Numbered from the stretch's first letter, positions 9,856 through 18,191 are shown. The stretch is 64,000 nucleotides of DNA from Aquibium microcysteis (GCF_014495845.1 NZ_CP061080.1:6004001-6068000), one strand, 5' to 3'. Numbers and translations are program-made. The notes: generated by a model from the letters alone, not told the origin.

Positions 9856-10188
9856 ATTTCGACGCTGGCCTTCTCCGCTCCGCCCGACACGCCTGACGAC
9901 CGTCTCGCGGCCGCGCTGGCCGCGCTCGGCCACCCCGCCCGGCTGGCGATCCTGCGCCATCTGGCTCAGCACGAGGCCTGCTGCTGCCGCGAGGTGGTGG
10001 AACGCATCGACCTTGCCCAGTCCACCGTGTCGCAGCATCTCAAGGTGCTGGTATCGGCCGGGCTGGTGCTCTACGAGCCGCAGAACCGCCGCTCGCGCTA
10101 CACCGTCAACCGCCCCGCTCTCGACAGGCTCGCGGGGGAGGTCGGCACCCTGCTCGGCGCCTGCTGCGCCGGCCGGCAGAAAGACTGA
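9853..10188 (+). CDS. ArsR/SmtB-type metalloregulator
   Basis: A 111-residue winged-helix repressor. The recognition helix reads LAQSTVSQHLKVL, followed by the wing region YEPQNRRSRYTVN. Three consecutive cysteines, C43-C45 (EACCCREVV), lie in the helix before the recognition helix. In ArsR proteins that helix carries the inducer-binding ELCVCDL motif, and C103-C104 follow near the C-terminus (LLGACCAG). A thiol-binding inducer such as arsenite or another soft metal is therefore plausible but unproven. It lies 32 bases upstream of an Atm1-type ABC exporter in the same direction, suggesting a regulator-exporter pair. Confidence 0.9.
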   Translation: MISTLAFSAPPDTPDDRLAAALAALGHPARLAILRHLAQHEACCCREVVERIDLAQSTVSQHLKVLVSAGLVLYEPQNRRSRYTVNRPALDRLAGEVGTLLGACCAGRQKD

Positions 10189-10220
10189 CACCCGAGGAAC
10201 ACGACCCAGGGGAGCCCATC

Positions 10221-12110
10221 GTGGCCGACAAGACCGTATCCGCCGACTCCGGCTCGCTGTTTTCCACGCTTGCCAATCTATGGCCCTACATGTGGCCCGC
10301 CGACCGCGCCGACCTGAAGCTGCGCGTCGTCTTGGCGACCGCCTTCCTGGTCGTCGCCAAACTCGTGCTGGTCGGCGTGCCCTACTTCTTCAAATGGGCC
10401 ACCGACGCGCTCTCCGGCGAGGGCGGTGCGCCGGCCTGGATACCGGCCGTGCTCGCCGGCCCCCTGATGCTCGTCGTCGCCTACAACGTCGTGCGCGTCG
10501 TCCAGCTCGGCTTCAACCAGCTGCGCGACGCGCTGTTCGCCCGCGTCGGCCAGCACGCCGTGCGCCAGCTCGCCTACCGCACCTTCGTGCACCTGCACGC
10601 GTTGTCGCTGCGCTTCCATCTCGAGCGCCGCACCGGCGGCCTGTCGCGCGTCATCGAGCGCGGCGTCAAGGGCATCGAGACCATCGTCCGCTTCACCATC
10701 CTGAACACGCTGCCCACGGTCATCGAGTTCGCGCTGGTGGCCGTCATCTTCGCGGTCGCCTATGGCTGGATCTACGTCGCCGTCATCGCCGTCACCGTCT
10801 GGCTCTACACCTGGTTCACCGTCAAGGCGAGCGACTGGCGCATCTCCATCCGGCGCGAGATGAACGATAGCGACACCGACGCCAACACCAAGGCCGTCGA
10901 TTCGCTCCTCAACTTCGAGACGGTGAAGTACTTCAACAACGAGGAGATGGAGGCCCGCCGCTTCGACCGCTCGATGGAGCGCTACGAGGAGGCCGCCACC
11001 AAGACCTGGACCTCGCTCGGCTGGCTGAACTTCGGCCAGGGCGTCATCTTCGGCGTCGGCATGGCCATCGTCATGGCGCTCTCGGCGTGGGAGGTCACGC
11101 GCGGCACCCAGACCATCGGCGACTTCGTCTTCGTCAACGCCATGCTGATGCAGCTTTCCGTGCCGCTCAACTTCATCGGCTTCATCTACCGCGAGATCCG
11201 CCAGGGTCTCACCGACATCGAGAACATGTTCGACCTGCTCGACGTCGACCAGGAGGTGAAGGACAGGCCGGGCGCCGCCGCGCTGGTGGTGAAGGACGGC
11301 GCGGTGCGCTTCGACGACGTCCACTTCGCCTACGATCCGGCGCGGCCCATCCTCAAGGGCATCACCTTCGAGGTGCCGGCCGGCAGGACGGTCGCCATCG
11401 TCGGCCCGTCGGGTGCCGGCAAGTCCACCCTGTCGCGCCTGCTCTTCCGCTTCTACGACATCCAGTCGGGCGCCATCACCATCGACGGCCAGGACGTGCG
11501 CGACGTCACGCAGGAGAGCCTGCGCGGCGCCATCGGCATGGTGCCGCAGGACACGGTGCTGTTCAACGACACCATCTTCTACAACATCCGCTACGGCCGC
11601 TTCTCCGCCTCCGAGGACGAGATCCGCAAGGCCGCCGAACTCGCCCAGATCGGCGCCTTCATCGAGGCCCTGCCGGACGGCTACCGCTCCATGGTCGGCG
11701 AGCGCGGGCTGAAGCTCTCCGGCGGCGAGAAGCAGCGCGTGGCCATCGCCCGCACCATCCTCAAGGCGCCGCCCATCCTCATCCTCGACGAGGCGACGTC
11801 GGCGCTCGACACCCACACCGAGCAGGAGATCCAGGCCGCGCTCGATCTGGTCAGCCGCGGCCGCACCACGCTGGTCATCGCCCACCGCCTCTCCACCGTC
11901 ATCTCCGCCGACGAGATCATCGTCCTGAAGGACGGCCGCATCGCCGAAAAGGGCACCCACCGCGCCCTGCTCGACGCCAGGGGCCTCTACGCCGACATGT
12001 GGGACCGCCAGCGCGAGGCTACCGAAGCCGAGGAACGTCTGCGCATCGCCCGCGAGACCGACGAACTGGGCGTCCTCATCCGCCGCCGTACCCCGGAGGT
12101 CGGGGCATAG
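10221..12110 (+). CDS. Atm1/HMT-type ABC exporter (fused permease-ATPase)
   Basis: A 629-residue half-transporter. The membrane domain (about 20-320, six helices) contains the family text DTDANTKAVDSLLNFETVKY, a hallmark of Atm1/ABCB7/HMT1 proteins that export glutathione-based compounds or metal-glutathione conjugates. The ATPase domain has Walker [10 protein letters not shown] (about 395-403), the signature LSGGEKQ (about 499-505), Walker B ILILDEATSALD and the H-loop AHRLST. Start is GTG at 10221 behind GGGGAGCCC. Bacterial members are implicated in heavy-metal tolerance, which fits the ArsR-like gene just upstream; iron-sulfur-related export is the alternative. Confidence 0.92.
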   Translation: MADKTVSADSGSLFSTLANLWPYMWPADRADLKLRVVLATAFLVVAKLVLVGVPYFFKWATDALSGEGGAPAWIPAVLAGPLMLVVAYNVVRVVQLGFNQLRDALFARVGQHAVRQLAYRTFVHLHALSLRFHLERRTGGLSRVIERGVKGIETIVRFTILNTLPTVIEFALVAVIFAVAYGWIYVAVIAVTVWLYTWFTVKASDWRISIRREMNDSDTDANTKAVDSLLNFETVKYFNNEEMEARRFDRSMERYEEAATKTWTSLGWLNFGQGVIFGVGMAIVMALSAWEVTRGTQTIGDFVFVNAMLMQLSVPLNFIGFIYREIRQGLTDIENMFDLLDVDQEVKDRPGAAALVVKDGAVRFDDVHFAYDPARPILKGITFEVPAGRTVAIVGPSGAGKSTLSRLLFRFYDIQSGAITIDGQDVRDVTQESLRGAIGMVPQDTVLFNDTIFYNIRYGRFSASEDEIRKAAELAQIGAFIEALPDGYRSMVGERGLKLSGGEKQRVAIARTILKAPPILILDEATSALDTHTEQEIQAALDLVSRGRTTLVIAHRLSTVISADEIIVLKDGRIAEKGTHRALLDARGLYADMWDRQREATEAEERLRIARETDELGVLIRRRTPEVGA

Positions 12111-12144
12111 GCATTCCGCCCGCCGGCAGGCCCCCCTCCACCTT

Positions 12145-12436
12145 CGTCATCCCGGAACGGCGTCCAAGCGCAGCGCAGGACGACGTATCCGGGATCCATG
12201 CCTCGCCCGCCGCGCCCGCGATCCGGCGCACGACGAGGCACGCGCCGCCGACCGTCGGCGCCTCCGGCGCCCCTCCACGGTCGCGGCCGTCGTCACCGTC
12301 AGCGCCTCATCCTCCAGCGTCCCCCCCTCCGTCGTCGCTTCGCGACGCCACCTCCGCCCCCACTTCGTGGGGTGGAGGACAGGCAGCCGCGGTCGGGTCC
12401 GCGACCGCCGCCACCCTCGCGCCGCCTCCCTTCCTT
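12145..12436. repeat. ~292-bp tandem repeat, copy A
   Basis: Begins CGTCATCCCGGAACGG and continues with CATGCCTCGCC, a GTCGC-TTC-GCGAC hairpin and a CCTCC...CCCCAC-TTC-GTGGGG-T-GGAGG hairpin. Within the first 60 bases ATCCCGGA is repeated inverted as TCCGGGAT. The unit recurs four more times with a period of 290-294 bp. All long open frames crossing it are products of GC-rich repeated sequence, not genes. Confidence 0.9.
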
Positions 12437-12726
12437 CGTCATCCCCGAACGGCGTCCAAGCGCAGCGCAGGACGGCGTATCCGGGATCCATGCCTCGCCG
12501 GCCGCGCCCCGCGATCCGGTGCACGACGAGGCACGCGCCACCGACCGCCGGCGCCGTCGGCGCCGCTCCACGGTCGCGGCCCTCGTCACCGTCAGCGCCT
12601 CATCCTCCAGCGCCCCCCCTCCGTCGTCGCTTCGCGACGCCACCTCCGCCCCCACTTCGTGGGGTGGAGGACAGGCAGCCGCCGTCGGGTCCGCGACCGC
12701 CGCCGCCGTCACCGCCCCTCGACCTT
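12437..12726. repeat. ~292-bp tandem repeat, copy B
   Basis: Second copy, starting CGTCATCCCCGAACGG, with one substitution (C for G) in the stretch that serves as IS110 target in copy C. It otherwise carries the same series of hairpins and ends directly at the start of copy C. Confidence 0.9.
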
Positions 12727-12732
12727 CGTCAT
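12727..12732. repeat. ~292-bp tandem repeat, copy C, left fragment
   Basis: Only CGTCAT remains on this side; the rest of copy C resumes at 13884-13886 with ATCCCGGAACGG. The break marks the IS110 insertion point, with AT as the base pair step present at both junctions. Confidence 0.85.
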
Positions 12733-13673
12733 CAACTCTGAGCCGATTGTGCGTCTCTGAGCCTTGCATTGAGGGTGACGATGATCTTTCGCATGACTGC
12801 GGCGATTGCGACGATGGGGCGTTTTCCGTTGTCGACGAGGCGTTTGTAGAAGGATGCGAACTCGCCTCTGCCGGCGGCTGCGCGCAGTGCCGGCATGAAC
12901 AGGGCTGTTCTGATCTGCGGCCTGCCGCCGCGTTGCCGCCGCCGGCCGGTTGCGGTTCCGCTCTCGTTGGGGTGGGGAGCTGTCCCGGCCAGGGCGGCGG
13001 CCTGCCTGCGCTGGAGGGAGCCGAGTTCGGGCATCTGGGCGATGAGGGTTGCGGCGCATGTGAGGCCGATGCCGTTCATGGCGGTGCACACGGCGATGCG
13101 TTGGCGCAGGCTCTGGCTGCGTGCGACGAGGGCGGCGATCGCCGCGTCGAGCTTGTCGATCTGTTGCTCGATGGCGGCCAGCATGGCCTTGAAGGAGGCT
13201 GCGAGTGCCTTGGCGCCGGGCGCCCTGGAGCGGTTGCGCTCGGCGACCCTGAAGGCGACGAGGTCGGCCCTACGCCGCACCAGGACCTGCAACTGCCTCT
13301 CGTCGGCGTCTTGCGCCTGCCACAAAGACAGCTTGGCCCAGCGCTCGCGCGCATAGGCGGCCATTTGGGCGGCGTCGATGGCATCGCTCTTGCCGAGCGT
13401 GCCAAAGGAGCGGATGAAGCTCTTGAGCTTCAGGGTGTCGGCACGGTGGCAGGCGATTCCGGCCTTGAGGCATTCCTCCAGAAGCAGCAGTTCGTAGCCG
13501 CCGGTAGGCTCGCAGACGACGAGGTCGGGCCGGGCTTTCTTGAGCATGGCGCGAATGGCGGATCGGCTGTTGTCGATGGTCGCGGCGGCCTGGCGGCCGT
13601 TGCTGACGGTGAGACTGTCCTTGGCGACATCGACGCCGAGGCAGCAGGCGGGCGGGTGGTGCAGAAAGGCCAT
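12732..13673 (-). CDS. IS110-family DEDD transposase/recombinase
   Basis: A 313-residue recombinase. The RuvC-like domain shows D15 (LGVDVAKD), E55 (VVCEPTGGYE) and D97/D100 (GKSDAIDAAQ), the DEDD set. The C-terminal Transposase_20 domain contains GIGLTCAATLI and the predicted catalytic serine S238 (PHPNESGT) followed by GGRPQIRTALF. It is slightly shorter than many IS110 enzymes (about 320-400) but complete. Start ATG at 13673 is the only sensible one; the stop codon reaches into the left AT core. The enzyme works with the bridge RNA encoded just upstream. Confidence 0.93.
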   Translation of the reverse strand: MAFLHHPPACCLGVDVAKDSLTVSNGRQAAATIDNSRSAIRAMLKKARPDLVVCEPTGGYELLLLEECLKAGIACHRADTLKLKSFIRSFGTLGKSDAIDAAQMAAYARERWAKLSLWQAQDADERQLQVLVRRRADLVAFRVAERNRSRAPGAKALAASFKAMLAAIEQQIDKLDAAIAALVARSQSLRQRIAVCTAMNGIGLTCAATLIAQMPELGSLQRRQAAALAGTAPHPNESGTATGRRRQRGGRPQIRTALFMPALRAAAGRGEFASFYKRLVDNGKRPIVAIAAVMRKIIVTLNARLRDAQSAQS

Positions 13674-13684
13674 GAGGGTGCTAT

Positions 13685-13853
13685 CCTTTGCGGGCTTCGG
13701 ATTGTTTGCGGGCGTGACGGCGCGTCAGGGGCCCGATCAACTCTCCAAGCGGTGGTGCAAAGGCGGCAGGGAGCCTTGATGACGTCGGGTGTCGGCCCGA
13801 TCCCGGAAACGGTCGCCTGCCGCCGAGGCTGCGGGTGTTCGAGCCCGCAGCCT
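13685..13853 (-). ncRNA. Predicted IS110 bridge RNA
   Basis: Read leftward, the order is as follows. First comes a 5' hairpin (10-bp stem 13853-13844 with 13835-13826). Next is a target-binding loop closed by CCTGCCGCC/GGCGGCAGG (13824-13816, 13770-13762) and an inner TCGGG/CCCGA stem. Last is a donor-binding loop closed by CCTTTGC/GCAAAGG (13685-13691, 13757-13763) with an inner CGGGC/GCCCG stem. On the plus strand the loop segments are ATCCCGGAA (13800-13808, equal to the right flank at 13884-13892), ATGACG (13779-13784, complement of CGTCAT at 12727-12732), ATCAACTCT (13736-13744, equal to the element's left edge 12731-12739) and ATTGTTTG (13701-13708, complement of the right edge 13878-13885). 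Order and strand of all four guides fit the published IS621-type model. Confidence 0.85.
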
Positions 13854-13885
13854 CATCCAACACTACCCCGTTCGGCTCAAACAAT

Positions 13886-14173
13886 CCCGGAACGGCGTCC
13901 AAGCGCAGCGCAGGACGACGTATCCGGGATCCATGCCTCGCCGGCCGCGCCCCGCGATCCGGTGCACGACGAGGCACGCGCCGCCGACCGCCGGCGCCGT
14001 CGGCGTCGCTCCACGGTCGCGGCCCTCGTCATCGTCAGCGCCGCATCCTCCAGCGTCGCGCCCCCCCTCCGTCGTCGCTTCGCGACGCCACCTCCGCCCC
14101 CACTTCGTGGGGTGGAGGACAGGCAGCCGCCGTCGGGTCCGCGACCGCCGCCGCCGTCACCGCCCCTCGACCT
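13886..14173. repeat. ~292-bp tandem repeat, copy C, right part
   Basis: Continues the repeat interrupted by the IS110 element, from CCCGGAACGG through the hairpins to the start of copy D. Removing the element gives a period of 294 bp from copy C to copy D, in line with the other copies. Confidence 0.88.
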
Positions 14174-14465
14174 CGTCATCCCGGAACGGCGTCCAAGCGC
14201 AGCGCAGGACGACGTATCCGGGATCCATGCCTCGCCGGCCGCGCCCCGCGATCCGGTGCACGACGAGGCCCGCGCCGCCGACCGCCGGCGCCTCCGGCGC
14301 CGCTCCACGGTCGCGGCCGTCGTCACCGTCAGCGCCGCATCCTCCAGCGTCGCCCCCCCTCCGTCGTCGCTTCGCGACGCCACCTCCGCCCCCACTTCGT
14401 GGGGTGGAGGACAGGCAGCCGTCGGGTCCGCGACCGCCGCCACCCTCGCGCCGCCTCCGTTCCTT
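14174..14465. repeat. ~292-bp tandem repeat, copy D
   Basis: Starts CGTCATCCCGGAACGG, an exact and unoccupied version of the IS110 target. Carries the same hairpins; a few small length differences in the Pro/Ala-rich-looking middle part separate it from copies A-C. Confidence 0.9.
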
Positions 14466-14709
14466 CGTCATCCCGGAACGGCGTCCAAGCGCAGCGCAGG
14501 ACGACGTATCCGGGATCCATGCCTCGCCGGCCGCGCCCCGCGATCCGGTGCACGACGAGGCCCGCGCCGCCGACCGTCGGCGCCGTCGCCCGCCGGCGCC
14601 GCTCCACGGTCGCGGCCCTCGTCACCGTCAGCGCCTCATCCTCCAGCGCCCCCCCCTCCGTCGTCGCTTCGCGACGCCACCTCCGCCCCCACTTCGTGGG
14701 GTGGAGGAC
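14466..14709. repeat. ~292-bp tandem repeat, copy E, truncated
   Basis: Last copy. It starts with the exact CGTCATCCCGGAACGG target and stops after the GTGGGG-T-GGAGG hairpin at 14709, lacking the final ~48 bases. Unique sequence leading to the next gene follows. Confidence 0.88.
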
Positions 14710-14871
14710 GAGAGGCCGGCCGCAGCGGCCGTCCTCCCCCGGCGAGAGCGGCGCGCAGAACGCGCGCGTTACCGCCAGCGAAATCAACCGCTTGCACGAA
14801 ATTTCGGCCGCTCTTTCCACACCCCCGGCCATCGGCCCCATACTGCGCCGCGGTCGAAGGAGGACGAGAGC

Positions 14872-15279
14872 GTGGGCGGGTCGCGGGGGGATGGACGGAA
14901 GCTGAGGCGGATCATCGCGACGCTGGTCGCGCTGGCCGGCCTGGCCGACGCCGCCGCCGGCCGCGCCCATCCCGTACGGTGGCTGGTGCTGTTCTTCCTG
15001 CGCCGCGGCGAACGCGTCGCGCTCGACCACGTCGCCTGGGAACTCGGCGTCAAGCCGGCTGTTCTCGCGGCCGAACTCGCGCCCGCGGCCGGTCCGGGCG
15101 ACGCCGGGCCGATGGATGCGGTCCTGATGGCCTGGCGCCTGCGCTGGCTCGCCATGGTGCTCGGCGCCCTGCTCGAGCACTCGGGCGGCCGCGACCGGGT
15201 GCCCGGCAGGACCGCCTGCGGCCCCGGGGCAGGCGCGCTCACGCGCGCACTACCGCCGCGCGCGCCCGACACGTCCTGA
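14872..15279 (+). CDS. Conserved hypothetical protein (135 residues)
   Basis: Starts at GTG 14872 behind an excellent AAGGAGG eight bases upstream. The N-terminal half reads RRIIATLVALAGLADAAAGR then PVRWLVLFFLRRGE, giving a hydrophobic, basic-edged stretch. I recall small rhizobial proteins with a RR-x-x-ATL-x-ALA...PVR-[FW]-LVL-x-LLR pattern and no known role. The C-terminal 30 residues are Gly/Pro/Arg-rich. The open frame extends upstream into the repeats, but the ribosome-binding site fixes the start here. Membrane association is possible; function unknown. Confidence 0.7.
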   Translation: MGGSRGDGRKLRRIIATLVALAGLADAAAGRAHPVRWLVLFFLRRGERVALDHVAWELGVKPAVLAAELAPAAGPGDAGPMDAVLMAWRLRWLAMVLGALLEHSGGRDRVPGRTACGPGAGALTRALPPRAPDTS

Positions 15280-15556
15280 CACCCGTCCTGCCGCCGCGGG
15301 CACCCGGACCGTCCCTGCGCCGGCCGCCCCGCAGTTCCCCGCACCCCGACAGGCCGGGCGGCAAAACCGCCTCCCGGCCCGCGGGTGTTGGCGCTGAACG
15401 ACGCAGCGCTGGCGGAAAGGCGGGGATCGCGAGACCGGCGCCGGCGCGCGGGCCTCGGGGGACGCTCGGGCCGGAACGCCTGGCCCAGCCGCGCGTTGCG
15501 ACGGTCCGGCCTTTCCGCTAATCATCGGCCCACCGAAGCAGGAACGACCCCAGCGC

Positions 15557-16252
15557 ATGAGCATCCAGGATTCCATCAGGAACGCCTTCGTCCCCGTCCA
15601 CCGCGAGGGCTGGCCCTTCATCGCCGCCTTCGCCGGGGCGTCGATCATCCTGGGCGTCTTCTCCACCAGCCTGTTCTGGATCGGCGCCATCCTGACCCTG
15701 TGGTGCGCCTATTTCTTCCGCGATCCCGAGCGGGTCACGCCGGTCGACGACCGGCTGGTGATCAGCCCGGCCGACGGCATCGTCTCGGCCGTCGGGCCGG
15801 CCGTGCCGCCGCGCGAACTCGGGCTCGGCGATACCGAGATGCTGCGCATCTCCGTGTTCATGAACGTCTTCTCCTGCCACGTGAACCGCGCGCCGGTGCG
15901 CGGCCGCATCAGCCGCATCGAGCACCGGGCCGGAAAATTCCTCAACGCCGAACTCGACAAGGCGAGCCAGGAGAACGAGCGCAACGGTCTCGTCATCGAC
16001 AGCCCGAACGGTCCCGTCGCCACCGTCCAGATCGCCGGCCTGGTCGCGCGGCGCATCCTGTGCTTCGTCGAGGAGGCGACCAACATTTCGGTGGGCGACC
16101 GCATCGGCCTGATCCGCTTCGGCTCGCGCGTCGACGTGTTCCTGCCGGCGGGTGCGGTGGCCAAGGTGTTCCACGGCCAGACGGCGGTGGCGGGCGAGAC
16201 GGTGCTGGCCGAGTTCGGCGGTATCGCCACGCCGCTGATGCGGGTGACCTGA
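15557..16252 (+). CDS. psd: Phosphatidylserine decarboxylase (short, pyruvoyl type)
   Basis: A 231-residue proenzyme that decarboxylates phosphatidylserine to phosphatidylethanolamine. Residues about 21-50 form the membrane anchor. The self-cleavage site is G189-S190 in [11 protein letters not shown]; cleavage turns Ser190 into the pyruvoyl group of the small alpha chain. SPADG at 70-74 and the [11 protein letters not shown] stretch (H108) are family marks. It is the short form found in alphaproteobacteria and archaea (about 200-235 residues). The pssA gene follows after three bases, so substrate-producing and substrate-using enzymes are co-transcribed. Confidence 0.96.
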   Translation: MSIQDSIRNAFVPVHREGWPFIAAFAGASIILGVFSTSLFWIGAILTLWCAYFFRDPERVTPVDDRLVISPADGIVSAVGPAVPPRELGLGDTEMLRISVFMNVFSCHVNRAPVRGRISRIEHRAGKFLNAELDKASQENERNGLVIDSPNGPVATVQIAGLVARRILCFVEEATNISVGDRIGLIRFGSRVDVFLPAGAVAKVFHGQTAVAGETVLAEFGGIATPLMRVT

Positions 16253-16255
16253 GCG

Positions 16256-17083
16256 GTGGCCGATCCCCTGCACCCGGGCGAGGCGCCGCGGCCGGCCGAT
16301 CCGCGCGGACCGCGCATCCGCGAGATTCCGCTGCGCATGGTGCTGCCCAACCTCGTCACGGTGCTCGCCATCTGCGCCGGGCTGACGGGCATCCGGCTGG
16401 CCTTCGAGGGCCGCATCGAGCTCGCCGTGTCGATGGTGCTGCTCGCCGCCTTCCTCGACGGGCTGGACGGCCGGGTGGCGCGGGCGCTGAAGGCGACGTC
16501 GAAATTCGGCGCCGAGATGGATTCGCTGGCCGACATCGTCAATTTCGGCGTCGCGCCGGGTCTCGTCCTCTATGCCTATCTGCTCGACGGCGCCGGCGCG
16601 CCGGGCTGGATCGCCGCGCTGCTCTTCGCCATCGCCTGCGGGCTCAGGCTCGCCCGCTTCAACGTCATGGCGCACGAGCCCGACCGCGACAACTGGCGCT
16701 CGGGCTACTTCACCGGGGTGCCGGCACCGGCCGGCGCGATGCTGGTGCTGCTGCCGGCCTATCTCGGCTTTCTCGGCTTCCCGCCCTCGGTGGGCTTCGC
16801 CTGGTTTTCCACGGTCTTCACGGCGCTGGTCGCCTTCCTGCTCGTCAGCCGCATCCCGCTCTGGTCGGGAAAGAACATGGGTCGCATCCGCGGCGACCTG
16901 ATGCTGCCGCTGCTCCTGGTGATCGTGCTCTACGTGCTGCTGCTGTTCAACTATCCCTGGCACACGATGACGGTGACGGCGCTGGCCTACCTCGCCTTCA
17001 TCCCGGTCAGCTGGATCGGCTACCGCCGCCGCGAGACGGCGGAGCAGCAGGGCGGCGCCGAACCGCCTTCGGGGACGGGCTGA
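16256..17083 (+). CDS. pssA: CDP-diacylglycerol-serine O-phosphatidyltransferase
   Basis: A 275-residue integral membrane enzyme making phosphatidylserine from CDP-diacylglycerol and serine, the substrate of the preceding Psd. The CDP-alcohol phosphatidyltransferase motif is complete: D68, D71-G72, A75-R76, G85, D89 and D93. It has about seven to eight hydrophobic helices. The GTG start at 16256 lies three bases after the psd stop; an in-frame ATG (MVLPNLV) 27 codons later would cut off only the hydrophilic head. It converges on the DMT transporter gene, whose stop adjoins immediately. Confidence 0.95.
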   Translation: MADPLHPGEAPRPADPRGPRIREIPLRMVLPNLVTVLAICAGLTGIRLAFEGRIELAVSMVLLAAFLDGLDGRVARALKATSKFGAEMDSLADIVNFGVAPGLVLYAYLLDGAGAPGWIAALLFAIACGLRLARFNVMAHEPDRDNWRSGYFTGVPAPAGAMLVLLPAYLGFLGFPPSVGFAWFSTVFTALVAFLLVSRIPLWSGKNMGRIRGDLMLPLLLVIVLYVLLLFNYPWHTMTVTALAYLAFIPVSWIGYRRRETAEQQGGAEPPSGTG

Positions 17084-17959
17084 TCAGCCGCGCCGCCGCT
17101 CCGACAGGATGATCATCAGTCCGGCCGAGAAGATCAGCACCGCGCCGATCACCACGCCCGGCCGCGGCACGTCGCCCCAGATCAGGAAGCCCAGCACGAA
17201 GGACCAGACCAGCGAGGTGTATTCGAACGGCGCCACGACGGAGGCTTCCGCCTTGCGCATCCCCTCGAACAGGCAGAACTGCGCCAGCCCGCCGCAGATG
17301 CCGGTGCCGACGAGCAGCGCCAGCTCGGGCAGGCTGGGCGTCTGCCACACGAACAGCGTCGGCACGCCCGCGATCACCAGGAAGAAGCCGTTGTTGAGCA
17401 GGAGCTGCACCAGCGTCCGCTCGCCGAGCGCGATCTTGCGGATGAGCACGATCGAGAAGCCCCACAGCGCCGCGGCGGCGAGCACCATCAGCACCGGCAG
17501 CGACAGCCCGATCGCCAGCGGGTTGCAGGCGATGAAGACGCCGACGAACCCCGTGACCACCGCCACCCACCGCACCGGCGGCACCACCTCCTTCAGCAGC
17601 CAGACCGACAGGATCGTGACGATGATCGGCGCGGCGAAGTAGATCGTCGTCAGCTCCGCCAGCTGCAGGTCCCGCGCGGCCGTGTAGAAGCACAGCCAGG
17701 CAGCGAGGATGACGAAGCTGCGCAGCAGCATCGCCACGAGCACGGGGGAGTTCGCGGCATCCGCCACCGCCTTGCGCCCGCCGATGGCCATCGCGATCGC
17801 CACCACGGTGGCCGAGCGGAAGAGCAGGATCTGCCAGACCGAGAAGCCGACCACCATCAGCTTGATGGCCGCGTCCTGCAGCGAGAACAGGAAGTAGCCG
17901 ACGCTCGTCAGCAGGATGCCCGCGAAGACCTGTTCCCGCCCGCTGATGACTGCCGACAT
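17084..17959 (-). CDS. EamA/DMT-superfamily transporter
   Basis: A 291-residue protein with ten hydrophobic segments in two EamA repeats (about 10-140 and 150-285), the drug/metabolite transporter layout. Family text includes LRSFVILAAWLCFYTAA and EYTSLVWSFVLGFLIWGD. The substrate cannot be told from sequence; relatives export amino acids, metabolites or drugs. Start ATG at 17959 is chosen; a GTG four codons upstream is possible. The long upstream open frame into the ridA region is not credible. Confidence 0.88.
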   Translation of the reverse strand: MSAVISGREQVFAGILLTSVGYFLFSLQDAAIKLMVVGFSVWQILLFRSATVVAIAMAIGGRKAVADAANSPVLVAMLLRSFVILAAWLCFYTAARDLQLAELTTIYFAAPIIVTILSVWLLKEVVPPVRWVAVVTGFVGVFIACNPLAIGLSLPVLMVLAAAALWGFSIVLIRKIALGERTLVQLLLNNGFFLVIAGVPTLFVWQTPSLPELALLVGTGICGGLAQFCLFEGMRKAEASVVAPFEYTSLVWSFVLGFLIWGDVPRPGVVIGAVLIFSAGLMIILSERRRG

Positions 17960-18191
17960 CCGAATTCGCACCGTCGTTCCGTGATCCTCTGCTGTAGAGG
18001 GCGCCACCGGGCCGGCCCTGCGCCACGGTATACGATGCATGGGGCCAGCGGGCCGTCCGACGGCGGCCGCCGGCTTGGCAGGATCGGGAGGAAGCAACGG
18101 GGCCGGGCATGATCGCGTCGCCGGGCCTGTCCTCGCGCGGCCCGATCCGCTATTGAGCCGGCGGACCCATTGCAACCAGGGAGAACCCGAC

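Larger units (their letters stand above)
12731..13885 (-). mobile_element. IS110-family insertion sequence with its own bridge RNA
   Basis: The element is about 1153 bp long, oriented leftward, and lies within a copy of the 292-bp repeat. Restoring the repeat (CGTCAT + CCCGGAACGG) removes exactly the intervening DNA with one AT retained, so AT appears at both ends (12731-12732 and 13884-13885). It has no terminal inverted repeats and no multi-base target duplication, as expected for IS110. It contains one DEDD transposase gene and about 210 bp of non-coding DNA upstream of it, the IS110-group arrangement rather than IS1111, where the non-coding part lies downstream. Transposase and ends look intact. 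Confidence 0.88.

Noticed and set aside
10278..11960. A 560-codon frame antisense to the ABC exporter
   Set aside because: Asp/Val/Gly-rich shadow of a clear ABC transporter gene.
13826..13853. tRNA T-arm-like GTTCGAGCC
   Set aside because: It is the loop side of a 10-bp hairpin with no acceptor or anticodon stem around it; it fits the 5' stem-loop of the bridge RNA.
12145..14709. CRISPR array
   Set aside because: The repeat period is about 292 bp, units are contiguous without unique spacers, and no cas genes are present.
12198..15521. A 1107-codon open frame across the repeat array
   Set aside because: It crosses the repeats, the IS element in antisense and the unique gene behind them; its composition only reflects GC-rich repeats lacking stops.
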